Notes under the pieces: generated by a model | Databases searched by the model: none | Told to the model about the DNA's origin: nothing | What the model saw: only the letters and a program-made list of their open reading frames with translations | In this document: piece after piece, positions 1-8,688 of the stretch | Position numbering within the stretch: position 1 is the stretch's first letter | Layout of the letters: each line of letters opens with the position of its first letter | NCBI GenBank assembly: GCA_035531675.1 | Contig: DATKSL010000031.1 | Location: 1-64,000, forward strand | Source: JAJPIG01 sp035531675 | Lineage (GTDB): Bacteria; Desulfobacterota; Binatia; Binatales; Binataceae | Reading direction: 5' to 3' | Length of the DNA stretch: 64,000 nt | Made by a program: the position numbers and the translations under genes

Positions 1-16
1 AAAAGGAGAAAGCAAA

Positions 17-550
17 ATGCCCCGTCTGGCCGTGATCCCCCCGGAAAAGATGAACCCGGAACAACGCCAGGTGTACGAGGAGTCGGTCGCGCTCGGCACT
101 CCCAACGGAACTTCGGGCGGGCCGTATACCGCTTATATCCGCAACCCTGAATACATGCGGCTTCATCGCAGCATGTCCGCTTATCTGCGCAGCAGCTCGT
201 TGCCCGGACGATTGCGGCAGATGCTGGTGCTGCGAACGATCAAGCATTGGGGCGCCAGGTACCCATGGGTCGTGCAGGTTCGCGCCTCCCTGAAGGAAGG
301 CCTCGAGCAATCGATCATCGACGCTCTCGACAAGGGGCAGGCTCCCACGCTCACCTCGCCCGAGGATAAGGCCGCCTTCGAGTTCTGCCAGGAGTTGCTG
401 GAGACCAAACAGGTCGGCGACGCAACTTACCAGCGGGCGGTGGAATTGTTCGGCGAAGCCGGCGTGGTGAATATCGTCACGACCATCGGCCTTTTTACCA
501 CCACCTCGCTGATCGCGAACGCTTTCGATATCGCCCCGCCCAAAGCATAA
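17..550 (+). CDS. Carboxymuconolactone decarboxylase-fold protein, active site degenerate
   Basis: A 177-residue protein with the all-helical AhpD/carboxymuconolactone decarboxylase (CMD) fold pattern; the region around residues 68-92 lines up with the conserved CMD helix. Active CMD/AhpD members usually carry Y-E-W-x-x-H there. This protein has Y-P-W-V-V-Q, so the Glu is Pro83 and the His is Gln87, and ordinary decarboxylase or peroxidase chemistry is doubtful. An AGGAG box at 4-8 precedes the ATG by 8 nt, so the gene is complete although it sits at the window edge. The neighbouring diiron gene suggests a role in small-molecule oxidation, but no substrate can be named. The fold call is fairly firm; the function is open. 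Confidence 0.75.
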   Translation: MPRLAVIPPEKMNPEQRQVYEESVALGTPNGTSGGPYTAYIRNPEYMRLHRSMSAYLRSSSLPGRLRQMLVLRTIKHWGARYPWVVQVRASLKEGLEQSIIDALDKGQAPTLTSPEDKAAFEFCQELLETKQVGDATYQRAVELFGEAGVVNIVTTIGLFTTTSLIANAFDIAPPKA

Positions 551-679
551 GATCCTGGCCCGCCCGCGGTATGGGTCGGCGCGCGGCGATGTTAGACTGA
601 TTGTAGCGGCGATGCCCGCCGGCGGTTGCGCTTGAGGCGACGCGCGGCATCAGGCACTGACCCATCGGAGGAAGTTGCC

Positions 680-1672
680 ATGGCTCAGGCTCCGACCACC
701 ATTTCGACGCCGGTCGAAAGCATCTTCGATTTCGACTACGACGTGCGCTTCCCGCAGCTCGACCGCCTCTACGAGAACGCCAAGCGCGACCAGTGGAACG
801 TCTCGACCACTATCAATTGGGATCGCCCGATCAGCGGGCCGCCGCTCGACATGAGCGTGCTGCCGCTGTGCCAGACCGAGCTCTATCGCGGCCTCGGCGC
901 CGAGCGTCAGGATCTGCTCGGGCGCAAGTTCGCGGCCTGGCGCCTGTCGCAATTCCTGCACGGCGAGCAAGGCGCGCTGATGGTCGCGGCACAACTGGTC
1001 GACGCGGTGCCCGACCTCGACGCCAAGATGTGCGCCGCCGCCCAGGTGATCGATGAGGCGCGCCACGTCGAGGCCTTCCGCAAGTACGTCACCAAGCTCG
1101 ATCGCATCTACCCGATCGATCCGACGCTGGAGCGCCTGCTGCGTGCGGTGATGGAGCATGAGCGCTGGGAGCCCAAGTACACCGGCATGCAGATCATCAC
1201 CGAGGGGCTCGCCATCGCCGCCTTCCGCTTCATGCACGCGCAGACCGGCGACGACCTGCTCAAGGAGCTGCTCGAGTACATCATGAAGGACGAATCGCGC
1301 CACGTCGGCTTCGGGATGCTGGCGTTGCGCGACGCGGTGCGCAAGCTCGGCGGCGAGGAGCGCCGCGCGCTCGAGGAGTTCGCCTTCGCCGCCTGCGACA
1401 TGACCATCACCAAGGTCGAGAACGGGGTGCCGCGCGACGGCTTCCTGTCCTACCAGACGGTGTTCGAGGAGATGGGCATCCCGATGGACCAGTTGCGGCT
1501 CGAGATGAACGACAACCCATCATGGAAGGACGCCGAGCGCGAGCTCGAAAAGCAGTTCAACTCGATGCTGTTCGTCGACACCCTGATTCCGTGCCTGCGC
1601 CAGTTGGGGCTGCTCAACGATCGCACCGAGCCGTGGTACGCGGGCCTCGGCGTGCTCCCGCTCGCCGCCTGA
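680..1672 (+). CDS. Ferritin-like diiron oxygenase family protein
   Basis: A 330-residue helical protein with a full set of carboxylate-bridged diiron ligands: E96 (HGEQGA), E126 and H129 (DEARH), E175 (ITEG), and E205 and H208 (DESRH). The two E-x-x-H motifs about 80 residues apart are the signature of the ferritin/ribonucleotide-reductase R2-like superfamily, which includes AurF-type N-oxygenases and R2-like oxidases. I chose the ATG at 680 because GGAGGA lies at 667-672; an in-frame start 54 nt upstream lacks such a site and would add a non-conserved arginine-rich tail. It probably activates O2 on an organic substrate. The family assignment is good; the substrate is unknown. Confidence 0.8.
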   Translation: MAQAPTTISTPVESIFDFDYDVRFPQLDRLYENAKRDQWNVSTTINWDRPISGPPLDMSVLPLCQTELYRGLGAERQDLLGRKFAAWRLSQFLHGEQGALMVAAQLVDAVPDLDAKMCAAAQVIDEARHVEAFRKYVTKLDRIYPIDPTLERLLRAVMEHERWEPKYTGMQIITEGLAIAAFRFMHAQTGDDLLKELLEYIMKDESRHVGFGMLALRDAVRKLGGEERRALEEFAFAACDMTITKVENGVPRDGFLSYQTVFEEMGIPMDQLRLEMNDNPSWKDAERELEKQFNSMLFVDTLIPCLRQLGLLNDRTEPWYAGLGVLPLAA

Positions 1673-1688
1673 GGTTGCGCGCCGCGCG

Positions 1689-2888
1689 CTAGTCGATTTT
1701 CATTTGCAGCGCGCTCAGGCCGCGCAGGAAAAACGAGCCCTTGTAGACCGTCGGCGCGGCCGGGTCGGCCAGCCGCAGGCGCGCAAAGCGCGCCAGCATC
1801 GCACCGATCGCGATCGCACCCTCGAGCCGCGCCAGCGGCGCACCCAGACAGAAGTGGATGCCGATGCCGAAGCCCAGGTGCTCGTTAGGATGGCGGGTGA
1901 TGTCGAATTTTTCCGGCGCGGGAAATTTTGCCGGATCGCGATTCGCCGCCGCGATCAGCACGAACGCCGGCGCGCCGACAGGAATCTCGGTGCCGTCAAT
2001 ATTCACCGCCTCGGTCGCGAAGCGCGCGGTGGCCTGCACCGGGCCGTCGTAGCGGACGATCTCCTCGATCGCGACCGCCATCCGCGCCGGCTCGCGGCGC
2101 AACATTTCGAGCTGCTCCGGATTGCGCCCCAGCGCCAGCATCCCGTTGCCGATCAGGTTGGTGGTGGTCTCATTGCCCGCCAGCAGCAGCAGCACCACGA
2201 ATGCCAGCAGCTCCTCGGAGCTGAGCGCCTCGGCGTCGTCGTGGGCGGCGACCAGGGCGCTAACCAGGTCCGCGCCCGGAGCGCGACGGCGCGCCTCGAT
2301 CTGTTCGGCGAAATAGCCGCGCAGCGCGGCCACCGCGTCGAGGAACTCGGCCGGCGGCTCTTCCCACGGCTGGGTGCGGCCGGCGCCCGCCACCACCGCA
2401 TCGGACCATTGCTTGAAGGTGCCGTAACTCGCCGACGGCACGCCGAGCAGCTCGGCGATTACCATCACCGGCAGCGCGTTGGCGACCTCGGCCATCAGAT
2501 CGAACTCTGCCGCGCCGCGCTGTTCGATCGCGTCGAGCAGGGCGGCCATGATGGCGCGGATGCGCGGTTCGAGATCGTGGATTCGCCGCGGCGTGAACTC
2601 GCGGCTGATAAGCCGGCGCAGCCGGGTATGGACCGGCGGGTCCGAGGTCAGCACCGTAGCGGCGCCCGCGAACGGACCGCGGCGCGCGATCGGCAGACTC
2701 GGCGGACGCACCGCGGTGAAGCGCCCATGATCGCGCAGCACCGCCTCGACGTCGGCATAGCGCGCGACCAGCGCGACCGGACCGGCAAAGGTCATCAGGC
2801 GCGGCGGTCCTTCGACCAGCGTCCGGTAGGCGGGATAGGGGTCGGCGCGAAACTGCGGGTCCCACGGATTGAAGTAGAGTTCCGGCAT
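1689..2888 (-). CDS. Cytochrome P450
   Basis: A 399-residue soluble bacterial P450. The I-helix has AGNETTT (oxygen activation), the K-helix has E-I-V-R (ExxR), and the haem loop reads FGIGIHFCLG with the axial ligand at Cys347. The length and the lack of a membrane anchor are typical of bacterial class I enzymes fed by a ferredoxin and reductase; neither partner is adjacent. The start is ATG at 2888, two bases after the TGA of the upstream VWA gene, so the two are almost certainly co-transcribed. The open frame continues upstream, but that part is a shadow of the VWA gene. It is a monooxygenase of unknown substrate. Confidence 0.9.
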   Translation of the reverse strand: MPELYFNPWDPQFRADPYPAYRTLVEGPPRLMTFAGPVALVARYADVEAVLRDHGRFTAVRPPSLPIARRGPFAGAATVLTSDPPVHTRLRRLISREFTPRRIHDLEPRIRAIMAALLDAIEQRGAAEFDLMAEVANALPVMVIAELLGVPSASYGTFKQWSDAVVAGAGRTQPWEEPPAEFLDAVAALRGYFAEQIEARRRAPGADLVSALVAAHDDAEALSSEELLAFVVLLLLAGNETTTNLIGNGMLALGRNPEQLEMLRREPARMAVAIEEIVRYDGPVQATARFATEAVNIDGTEIPVGAPAFVLIAAANRDPAKFPAPEKFDITRHPNEHLGFGIGIHFCLGAPLARLEGAIAIGAMLARFARLRLADPAAPTVYKGSFFLRGLSALQMKID

Positions 2889-2890
2889 CG

Positions 2891-4534
2891 TCAGGCCTGA
2901 ATCTTCAAAAAGATGTCGCGCGCGGTGTCGGTGGTGAGCTTTTTCACCGAGGTCACGCGGTCGCTGAATTGCGCGAGCGTCGACAGCTCGCTCGAGCCGA
3001 GGTCGACTAGCACGGCGAAGATCGAAAAGCCCAGCTCTTCCTTGCGCGCGCGCAGATGGCGCAGGAACTCGGGGCTCACCTGCGACTCGCCGTCGGTGAT
3101 AATCACGATATCGCCGTGCTTGAGTTTCTTGTCTTCGATCAGCTCGAGCGCGCGGCTGAGCGGCCGCTCGAAGTCGGTGCCGCCGCCCGCAAAATACTCC
3201 GCCATCTCGAGCACCTTGCGCAGCTCCGGCTGATAGCGCCGCTCGCGGTTGAGGTCGAGCACCTTGAGGCTCTCGTCGCCGGAGGAAAACAGCACGGCGC
3301 GAAACAGCCGGCGCTGGCGTCGCGCGATATCCATCAGGGTCAGGCTCACCGCCTTGGCCCACAGTTCCTTGTCGCCCTGCATCGAGGAGCTGACGTCGAT
3401 GCACACCACCATCGGTCCGCGCCCCTTCTGCTGATCGTCGCGCAGCCGGTATTGCAGCAGCTCGCCCTCGATCAGGCGGCGCCCGAAATCGCGCGCCAGC
3501 CCCGGATGATGCAGCGCGATGAGCTCGGACGGGACCAGGCGGCCGAGATCGGCGCCGCGCTCGATATCGTAGGCCTCGGCCACGCCGCGCTCGAGCAGCC
3601 GATGCTTGACGGCGCGCGCCTCGTGCTTGAGCCGCCCGACCAGCCGGGCGAGCTCGCCGAGCCGGCGATTGCGCGCCAGCCTGCGCCCCAGTTCCAGCCG
3701 TTCGCCCGCCGCCAGCCGTCCGCCCTGGCCGAACTCGCGGCTGAAGTCATGGCTGTCCTCGGCGATACGATCGATCTCGCCCGCCATCTCGGCGCTCTTG
3801 AGCTCCATCCGCCGCAGCTCGGTACGATCGCCGTGTGCGATCTGATCCTGCACCGCGCGCGCCTTCTGCTTGAGCCGCGCCTCGGCAACCTGCGCGCCGC
3901 GCTCGGCGGCGTCCTTGAGCTGTTTGAGAGCGGCTGCCCTTTTTTTAGGGTCTATCTCCCTTCTTTCAGGGTCTACCTCCCCTGATTCCACTTCTTCCTT
4001 GGGGAGTTGTTGTTTGTTGTCCTGCTCGAGTTCGATCGCGCTCTTGAGCGCTTCGATCTTTTGTTCGAGATCGTCCTCCTGATGCTTCAAATCCCACAGG
4101 TCGAGGATTTCACGCCGGTTCAGCATCTTCTCCGATCGAATCGTCTCCAGCACCTGCTCGCCCAGCACCAGCGCCGCGATCGCGGCCTTGTCCTCCTCGA
4201 GCAGCGTGCGATTCTTGAGCGCCTCGAAGGAGGGCGACGGGATGACCGCTTCCAGGATGGTACGGTTGAGCATCGCGCTCTTGCGCACCGCGTCGGGCGC
4301 TTGCCAGACCAGGTTGTACTTGAACAGCGCGAGGAACAGATCCTGCAGCAGCGCGCCGAAGTGCGGCACCAGTCGGCTGCCGGCCTCGACCAGCTCGCCG
4401 ATGGCCGGCGCCTCGGCGACAATTTCGCTCCAGGCGCGCCGGTCGTAACCGTCGTTTTCGATCCACAACGTCGCCGCCGGCATCACCGGCACATAGACGC
4501 GGCGGGACTTTATTGGCTTGCGGCTGCGCGCCAT
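2891..4534 (-). CDS. VWA-domain protein, ViaA/CoxE-like
   Basis: A 547-residue protein. The N-terminal half is helical and highly charged; residues around 130-250 are rich in Glu, Lys and Arg and look like coiled coil. The C-terminal third is a von Willebrand A domain with MIDAS residues visible as D-V-S-S-S, the Thr of GGTDFE and the Asp of ITDGES. This layout matches ViaA (partner of the RavA MoxR-ATPase) and CoxE-type proteins, which work with AAA+ ATPases to mature metalloenzymes. No MoxR gene is adjacent; the only one in the window is at 58.5 kb. It is transcribed just ahead of the P450. The start is the first ATG of the frame and lacks a strong ribosome site. Confidence 0.75.
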   Translation of the reverse strand: MARSRKPIKSRRVYVPVMPAATLWIENDGYDRRAWSEIVAEAPAIGELVEAGSRLVPHFGALLQDLFLALFKYNLVWQAPDAVRKSAMLNRTILEAVIPSPSFEALKNRTLLEEDKAAIAALVLGEQVLETIRSEKMLNRREILDLWDLKHQEDDLEQKIEALKSAIELEQDNKQQLPKEEVESGEVDPERREIDPKKRAAALKQLKDAAERGAQVAEARLKQKARAVQDQIAHGDRTELRRMELKSAEMAGEIDRIAEDSHDFSREFGQGGRLAAGERLELGRRLARNRRLGELARLVGRLKHEARAVKHRLLERGVAEAYDIERGADLGRLVPSELIALHHPGLARDFGRRLIEGELLQYRLRDDQQKGRGPMVVCIDVSSSMQGDKELWAKAVSLTLMDIARRQRRLFRAVLFSSGDESLKVLDLNRERRYQPELRKVLEMAEYFAGGGTDFERPLSRALELIEDKKLKHGDIVIITDGESQVSPEFLRHLRARKEELGFSIFAVLVDLGSSELSTLAQFSDRVTSVKKLTTDTARDIFLKIQA

Positions 4535-4686
4535 CGGTATCAGGACCTGTCAAGCCAGCCTAGCAGGGTGCGCGCGGTTGTCGAAGGATCGTTCGGCCCC
4601 GCTTGAACATCGTCGTCCCGCGGGACCACAATTGTACTGAGACACTTGACAACTATCGGCTAACGGGCCGAACGTAACCCAACCAG

Positions 4687-5739
4687 ATGACTAACAGCGC
4701 CGAAAAGCACGAACTATCGCCCCGGCGCGAGGCCTTGCTGATCGCGATGGTGGATGAGTTTATCACCACCGCCGAGCCGGTCGGATCAGGCCAGATCGCG
4801 TCGCACTACTCGCTCGGCGTGCGGGCTGCGATGGTGCGCAATCTGATGGCTGAGCTCGAGGAGCTCGGCTACCTCCATCAGCCGCATCACTCGGCCGGCC
4901 GGGTTCCCACCGACAAGGCCTTTCGCCATTACGTGGACCGGGCGATGTCGCAACGGCGCATCGGCTTCGAGGATCGTGCGCAAATCGAGCTGCACTATTC
5001 CGGACAATCGGGCAACACCGATATCGCCGCCGTGATGCGCGAGACCTCGCGCCTGCTGGCGGTGCTGAGCGGGCAGGCGGCGCTGGTGATGGCGCCGCGA
5101 CTGGAAGCGATATCGCTGGAGCGGGTGAGCTTCGTGCGGCTGCGCGAGCGCGGGGTGATGGCGATCTTCGTGGCCACCGCCGGCGCCGTGCATAACCAGT
5201 TGGTCGAGACCGAGCGCGACTACGCGCAGAGCGAGCTCGATCGGATGGCAGGCTATCTCAACGACTCGCTGCACGGACGCACGCTGCTCGAAGCGCGATC
5301 ATGGATCGAGAGCCGGCTCAAGGAGGATCGCGCGCGCTACGATCGTTTCGTGCGCGAGGCGCTGGTGCTGGGCGGCGCGGTCGCGGCCCGTCTCGAAGGG
5401 GCGGCGCTCTATGTTGAGGGCAGCGTGCAGGCGCTCGAACAGCCCGAGTTCATGGATCGGAACAAGCTGCGCGAGCTGTTGCGCGCGCTCGAGGACAAGA
5501 CCGCGCTGCTCGATCTGCTCGAACGCAGCCTCAAGGAGAGCGGCCCGACGGTCTCGATCGGAACCGAAAATCTCGACAGCCATCTGGCCGGCTTCAGCGT
5601 GGTTTCCTCGCCCTATCAGAGCGGATCGACACCGCTCGGCAGCCTGGCGGTGGTCGGTCCGGTGCGGATGGACTACCAGCGCATGATCGCGCTGGTCGAT
5701 TACACGGCGCGCGCACTGTCGCGAGTGCTCGAGCATTAG
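4687..5739 (+). CDS. hrcA: Heat-inducible transcription repressor HrcA
   Basis: A 350-residue protein with the HrcA layout: an N-terminal winged helix (PRREALLIAMV, GSGQIASHYSL, VRNLMAELEELGYL, then the conserved SAGRVPTD near residue 80), a GAF-like middle and the C-terminal motif region around SVVSSPY and GSLAVVGP. HrcA represses chaperone genes by binding CIRCE and is itself monitored by chaperonin. It heads the hrcA-grpE-dnaK-dnaJ cluster. The ATG at 4687 fits the family N-terminus, but no clear Shine-Dalgarno precedes it and I found no CIRCE repeat upstream of hrcA, grpE or dnaK. In this lineage the operator may be elsewhere (for example groESL) or divergent. Confidence 0.95.
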   Translation: MTNSAEKHELSPRREALLIAMVDEFITTAEPVGSGQIASHYSLGVRAAMVRNLMAELEELGYLHQPHHSAGRVPTDKAFRHYVDRAMSQRRIGFEDRAQIELHYSGQSGNTDIAAVMRETSRLLAVLSGQAALVMAPRLEAISLERVSFVRLRERGVMAIFVATAGAVHNQLVETERDYAQSELDRMAGYLNDSLHGRTLLEARSWIESRLKEDRARYDRFVREALVLGGAVAARLEGAALYVEGSVQALEQPEFMDRNKLRELLRALEDKTALLDLLERSLKESGPTVSIGTENLDSHLAGFSVVSSPYQSGSTPLGSLAVVGPVRMDYQRMIALVDYTARALSRVLEH

Positions 5740-5910
5740 CGCTCGCGCGCCAGCCCGTTTATCGCCACGCAGATCCATTTATCGCGAGCCGGCTACGGCC
5801 TTGCGGGGCCGAGCGAGCGCCAAGCGCCTCGTCCAGCCGCGTTTTCTGCAGTTCCGGGTGGCAAAAAGCGAGAGGATGCTTACATTATTGGGTGAGACTG
5901 CTTTACAACC

Positions 5911-6573
5911 ATGAGCAACCGAAACAAGGAACATTCAGACGGCAAGAATGGGCCGGCCGAGCCGCGCCCCGACCATCATCAGCATCACAAGTCCGACGCG
6001 ACCGAACCCGGGGCTGCGGACGAGCTGAAGGATACGACGGCGGCCGACGCGTCCCAGGCTCCAGCCGCGAGCGAGGGGTTGGAGGCGCAGCTGGCCGAGA
6101 AGGATCGCGAGATCGCCGAGCTCAAGGACAAGTACCTGCGCGCGGTGGCCGACTTCGAGAACGCGCGCAAGCGTATCCGCCAGCAGAGCGAAGAGTCGGT
6201 CCGCCTGCAGCGTGAAAGCCTGCTGCGCGACCTGCTGCCGATCGTCGACAACCTGGAACGCGCGGTTGGCGCCGCGCAGGGCGGCGGCAACGGCCAGACG
6301 ATCATCCAAGGGGTCCAGATGGTGCTGGGCTCGCTGCTCGACTACCTGCGCGTGCAGGGCGTGACTCCGATCGAGGCCAAGGGCAGGGTCTTCGACCCGC
6401 GGCTCCATGAAGCGGTCGATCACGTCGAGAGCCCGCATCATGAGCCGAACATGGTGGTCGAAGAGATGCATCGGGGCTACGCGGCCGGCGACCGGATTCT
6501 GCGGCCGGCGCGGGTCTCGGTCGCGAAAGGCGCGCTCAAGCGCGACGAGCCGGACGCGGACGGAACGAAATAA
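5911..6573 (+). CDS. grpE: Nucleotide exchange factor GrpE
   Basis: A 220-residue GrpE. After a low-complexity, acidic, Ala-rich N-terminal tail (about 60 residues) comes the long dimerising helix (QLAEKDREIAELKDKYLRA, then ADFENARKRIRQ) and the C-terminal beta domain ending near ILRPARVSVAKG. GrpE opens the DnaK nucleotide pocket to release ADP. The gene lies 171 nt after hrcA and 73 nt before dnaK. A second start in another frame at 5892 gives a non-homologous arginine-rich product and is a shadow. Confidence 0.95.
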   Translation: MSNRNKEHSDGKNGPAEPRPDHHQHHKSDATEPGAADELKDTTAADASQAPAASEGLEAQLAEKDREIAELKDKYLRAVADFENARKRIRQQSEESVRLQRESLLRDLLPIVDNLERAVGAAQGGGNGQTIIQGVQMVLGSLLDYLRVQGVTPIEAKGRVFDPRLHEAVDHVESPHHEPNMVVEEMHRGYAAGDRILRPARVSVAKGALKRDEPDADGTK

Positions 6574-6646
6574 TGGCGAACCGTCCCGGCGGCGTTGAAA
6601 AGCGCCAAAACATGATTATTTCCATAAGCGAGAGGACCGTTATCAA

Positions 6647-8587
6647 ATGGCAAAAGTAATAGGAATCGACCTCGGAACGACCAACAGCTGCGTGGCGATA
6701 ATGGAGGGTGGCGACCCGGTCGTTATCGCGAATTCCGAGGGTGCCCGCACCACTCCTTCGGTGGTGGCCTTCACGGATACAGGCGATCGGCTGGTCGGCC
6801 AGATCGCACGGCGTCAGGCGATTACCAATCCGACCAATACCGTGTTTGCGATTAAGCGCCTGATGGGCCGGCGTTTCGACGACGCCGAGGTCCAGAGAGC
6901 GAGCAAGGTGCTGCCCTACAAGGTCGTCAAGAATGACGACGGCGCGGCCTACGTTGAGATTCGCGGCAAGAAATACAGTCCCGCCGAGATCTCGGCCTTC
7001 GTGCTCCAGAAGATGAAACAGACCGCGGAGGACTATCTCGGCGAGAAAGTCACCGAGGCCGTCATCACCGTGCCGGCCTACTTCAACGACAGTCAGCGCC
7101 AGGCGACCAAGGACGCCGGCCGCATCGCCGGGCTCAGCGTGCTCCGGATTATCAACGAACCGACGGCCGCCTCGCTGGCCTACGGCCTGGACAAGAAGAA
7201 GGACGAAAAGATCGCGGTCTTCGATCTGGGTGGCGGCACCTTCGACGTCTCGATTCTCGAGATCGGCGACGGCGTGTTCGAGGTCAAGGCCACCAACGGC
7301 GACACCTTCCTCGGCGGCGAGGATTTCGACCAGCGCGTGATCGACTACCTGGCCGACGAGTTCCGCAAGGACCAGGGCATCGATCTGCGCACGGATCGGA
7401 TGGCGCTGCAGCGGCTCAAAGAAGCCGCCGAGAAGGCCAAGTGCGAGCTCTCGACCGTGATGGAGACCGACGTCAATCTGCCGTTCATCACGGCTGACCA
7501 GAGCGGTCCCAAGCATCTCAACATGAAGCTCACGCGTGCCAAGCTCGAAGCGCTGTGCGCCGACCTGCTCGATCGTCTCGAGGCGCCATGCGTAACGGCA
7601 CTGCGCGACGCGGCGCTCAAGGCCGGCGACATCAACGAGGTGGTGCTGGTGGGCGGGATGACCCGGATGCCGGCGGTGCAGGAGCGGGTCCGGCGCCTGT
7701 TCGGCAAGGAAGGCCATAAAGGCGTCAATCCGGACGAAGTAGTCGCGATCGGCGCCGCCATCCAGGCCGGCGTACTCAAGGGCGAGGTCAAGGATGTCCT
7801 GCTGCTCGACGTCACGCCGCTCTCGCTCGGCATCGAGACGCTGGGCGGGGTGTTCACCAAATTAATCGACAAGAACACCACCATCCCGACGCGCAAGAGC
7901 CAGACCTTCTCGACCGCGCAGGACAGTCAGACCGCGGTCACTATCCGCGTCTTCCAGGGCGAACGCGAGATGGCGGCCGACAACAAGCTGCTCGGCCAGT
8001 TCGATCTGATCGGAATTCCGCCCGCGCCGCGCGGTATCCCGCAGGTCGAGGTAACTTTCGATATCGACGCCAACGGCATCGTCAGCGTCCACGCCAAGGA
8101 CATGGCGACCAACAAGGAGCAATCGATCCGGATCACCGCTTCCTCGGGACTGACCGAGGACGAGATCAAGCGGATGGTGCGCGATGCCGAGGCGCATGCC
8201 GCCGAGGATCACAAGCGCCGGGCCGAAGCCGAGGCGCGCAACAAGCTCGACAACATGATCTACGCGACTGAGAAGACCTTGAACGATCATGGCGCGCAGC
8301 TCGACGAGGCTTCGCGCAAAGGGGTCGAGGATGCGATCGCCGAGGCCAAGACCAAGCTCGAGTCCAAAGACGCCGACGAGATGAACAAGGCGGCCGACGC
8401 GCTCGCCCAGGCCTCGCACAAGCTGGCCGAAGCGATGTACAGCAAGACCCGCCAGGGTCAGGCCGGAACGCAGGCGCCGGGCGACGGCGGGCCGGCCGAC
8501 GGTCAGGCGGCCGGGGGCGGCGACGGCGCCGAAAAAAAGGAAAAGGAAGACGTGGTTGACGCCGACTTCAAAGAGGTCAAGGAGTAA
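6647..8587 (+). CDS. dnaK: Molecular chaperone DnaK (Hsp70)
   Basis: A 646-residue Hsp70. The N-terminal ATPase begins GIDLGTTNSCVA and contains VPAYFNDSQRQATKDAG, IINEPTAASLAYG and the VLVGGMTRMP phosphate loop. The substrate-binding domain follows LLLDVTPLSLGIETLGG. The lid ends in a Gly/Ala/Asp-rich tail and DADFKEVKE, close to the usual Gram-negative C-terminus. It binds exposed hydrophobic peptides, cycling with the DnaJ and GrpE encoded on either side. AGAGGA at 6631-6636, 10 nt ahead of the ATG, serves as the ribosome site. Confidence 0.98.
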   Translation: MAKVIGIDLGTTNSCVAIMEGGDPVVIANSEGARTTPSVVAFTDTGDRLVGQIARRQAITNPTNTVFAIKRLMGRRFDDAEVQRASKVLPYKVVKNDDGAAYVEIRGKKYSPAEISAFVLQKMKQTAEDYLGEKVTEAVITVPAYFNDSQRQATKDAGRIAGLSVLRIINEPTAASLAYGLDKKKDEKIAVFDLGGGTFDVSILEIGDGVFEVKATNGDTFLGGEDFDQRVIDYLADEFRKDQGIDLRTDRMALQRLKEAAEKAKCELSTVMETDVNLPFITADQSGPKHLNMKLTRAKLEALCADLLDRLEAPCVTALRDAALKAGDINEVVLVGGMTRMPAVQERVRRLFGKEGHKGVNPDEVVAIGAAIQAGVLKGEVKDVLLLDVTPLSLGIETLGGVFTKLIDKNTTIPTRKSQTFSTAQDSQTAVTIRVFQGEREMAADNKLLGQFDLIGIPPAPRGIPQVEVTFDIDANGIVSVHAKDMATNKEQSIRITASSGLTEDEIKRMVRDAEAHAAEDHKRRAEAEARNKLDNMIYATEKTLNDHGAQLDEASRKGVEDAIAEAKTKLESKDADEMNKAADALAQASHKLAEAMYSKTRQGQAGTQAPGDGGPADGQAAGGGDGAEKKEKEDVVDADFKEVKE

Positions 8588-8688
8588 CCCGGTCCGGTCG
8601 GCAATGACACTCACGACGCCCGATGACCGCCGTTTTGCGATGTGAGCCGCTTACCTCGGCGGCTCGCTTCGACTAGTATCTTGGCCTG

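Noticed and set aside
3947..3981. Tandem 14-bp repeat (AGGGTCTAYCTCCC twice) as a regulatory element
   Set aside because: It lies inside the VWA gene in its charged linker and simply encodes a repeated D-P-basic stretch.
4646..4674. TTGACA upstream of hrcA as a promoter
   Set aside because: No -10 hexamer at 15-19 nt spacing; only the -35-like box is present.
6595..6626. Sigma-32-like promoter before dnaK (TTGAAA ... TTCCAT)
   Set aside because: The spacing is about 19 nt or more, too long for a sigma-32 promoter, and the -10 match is poor.
8644..8665. Terminator between dnaK and dnaJ
   Set aside because: A 7-bp GC hairpin exists but no T-run follows; at most a processing or pausing hairpin.
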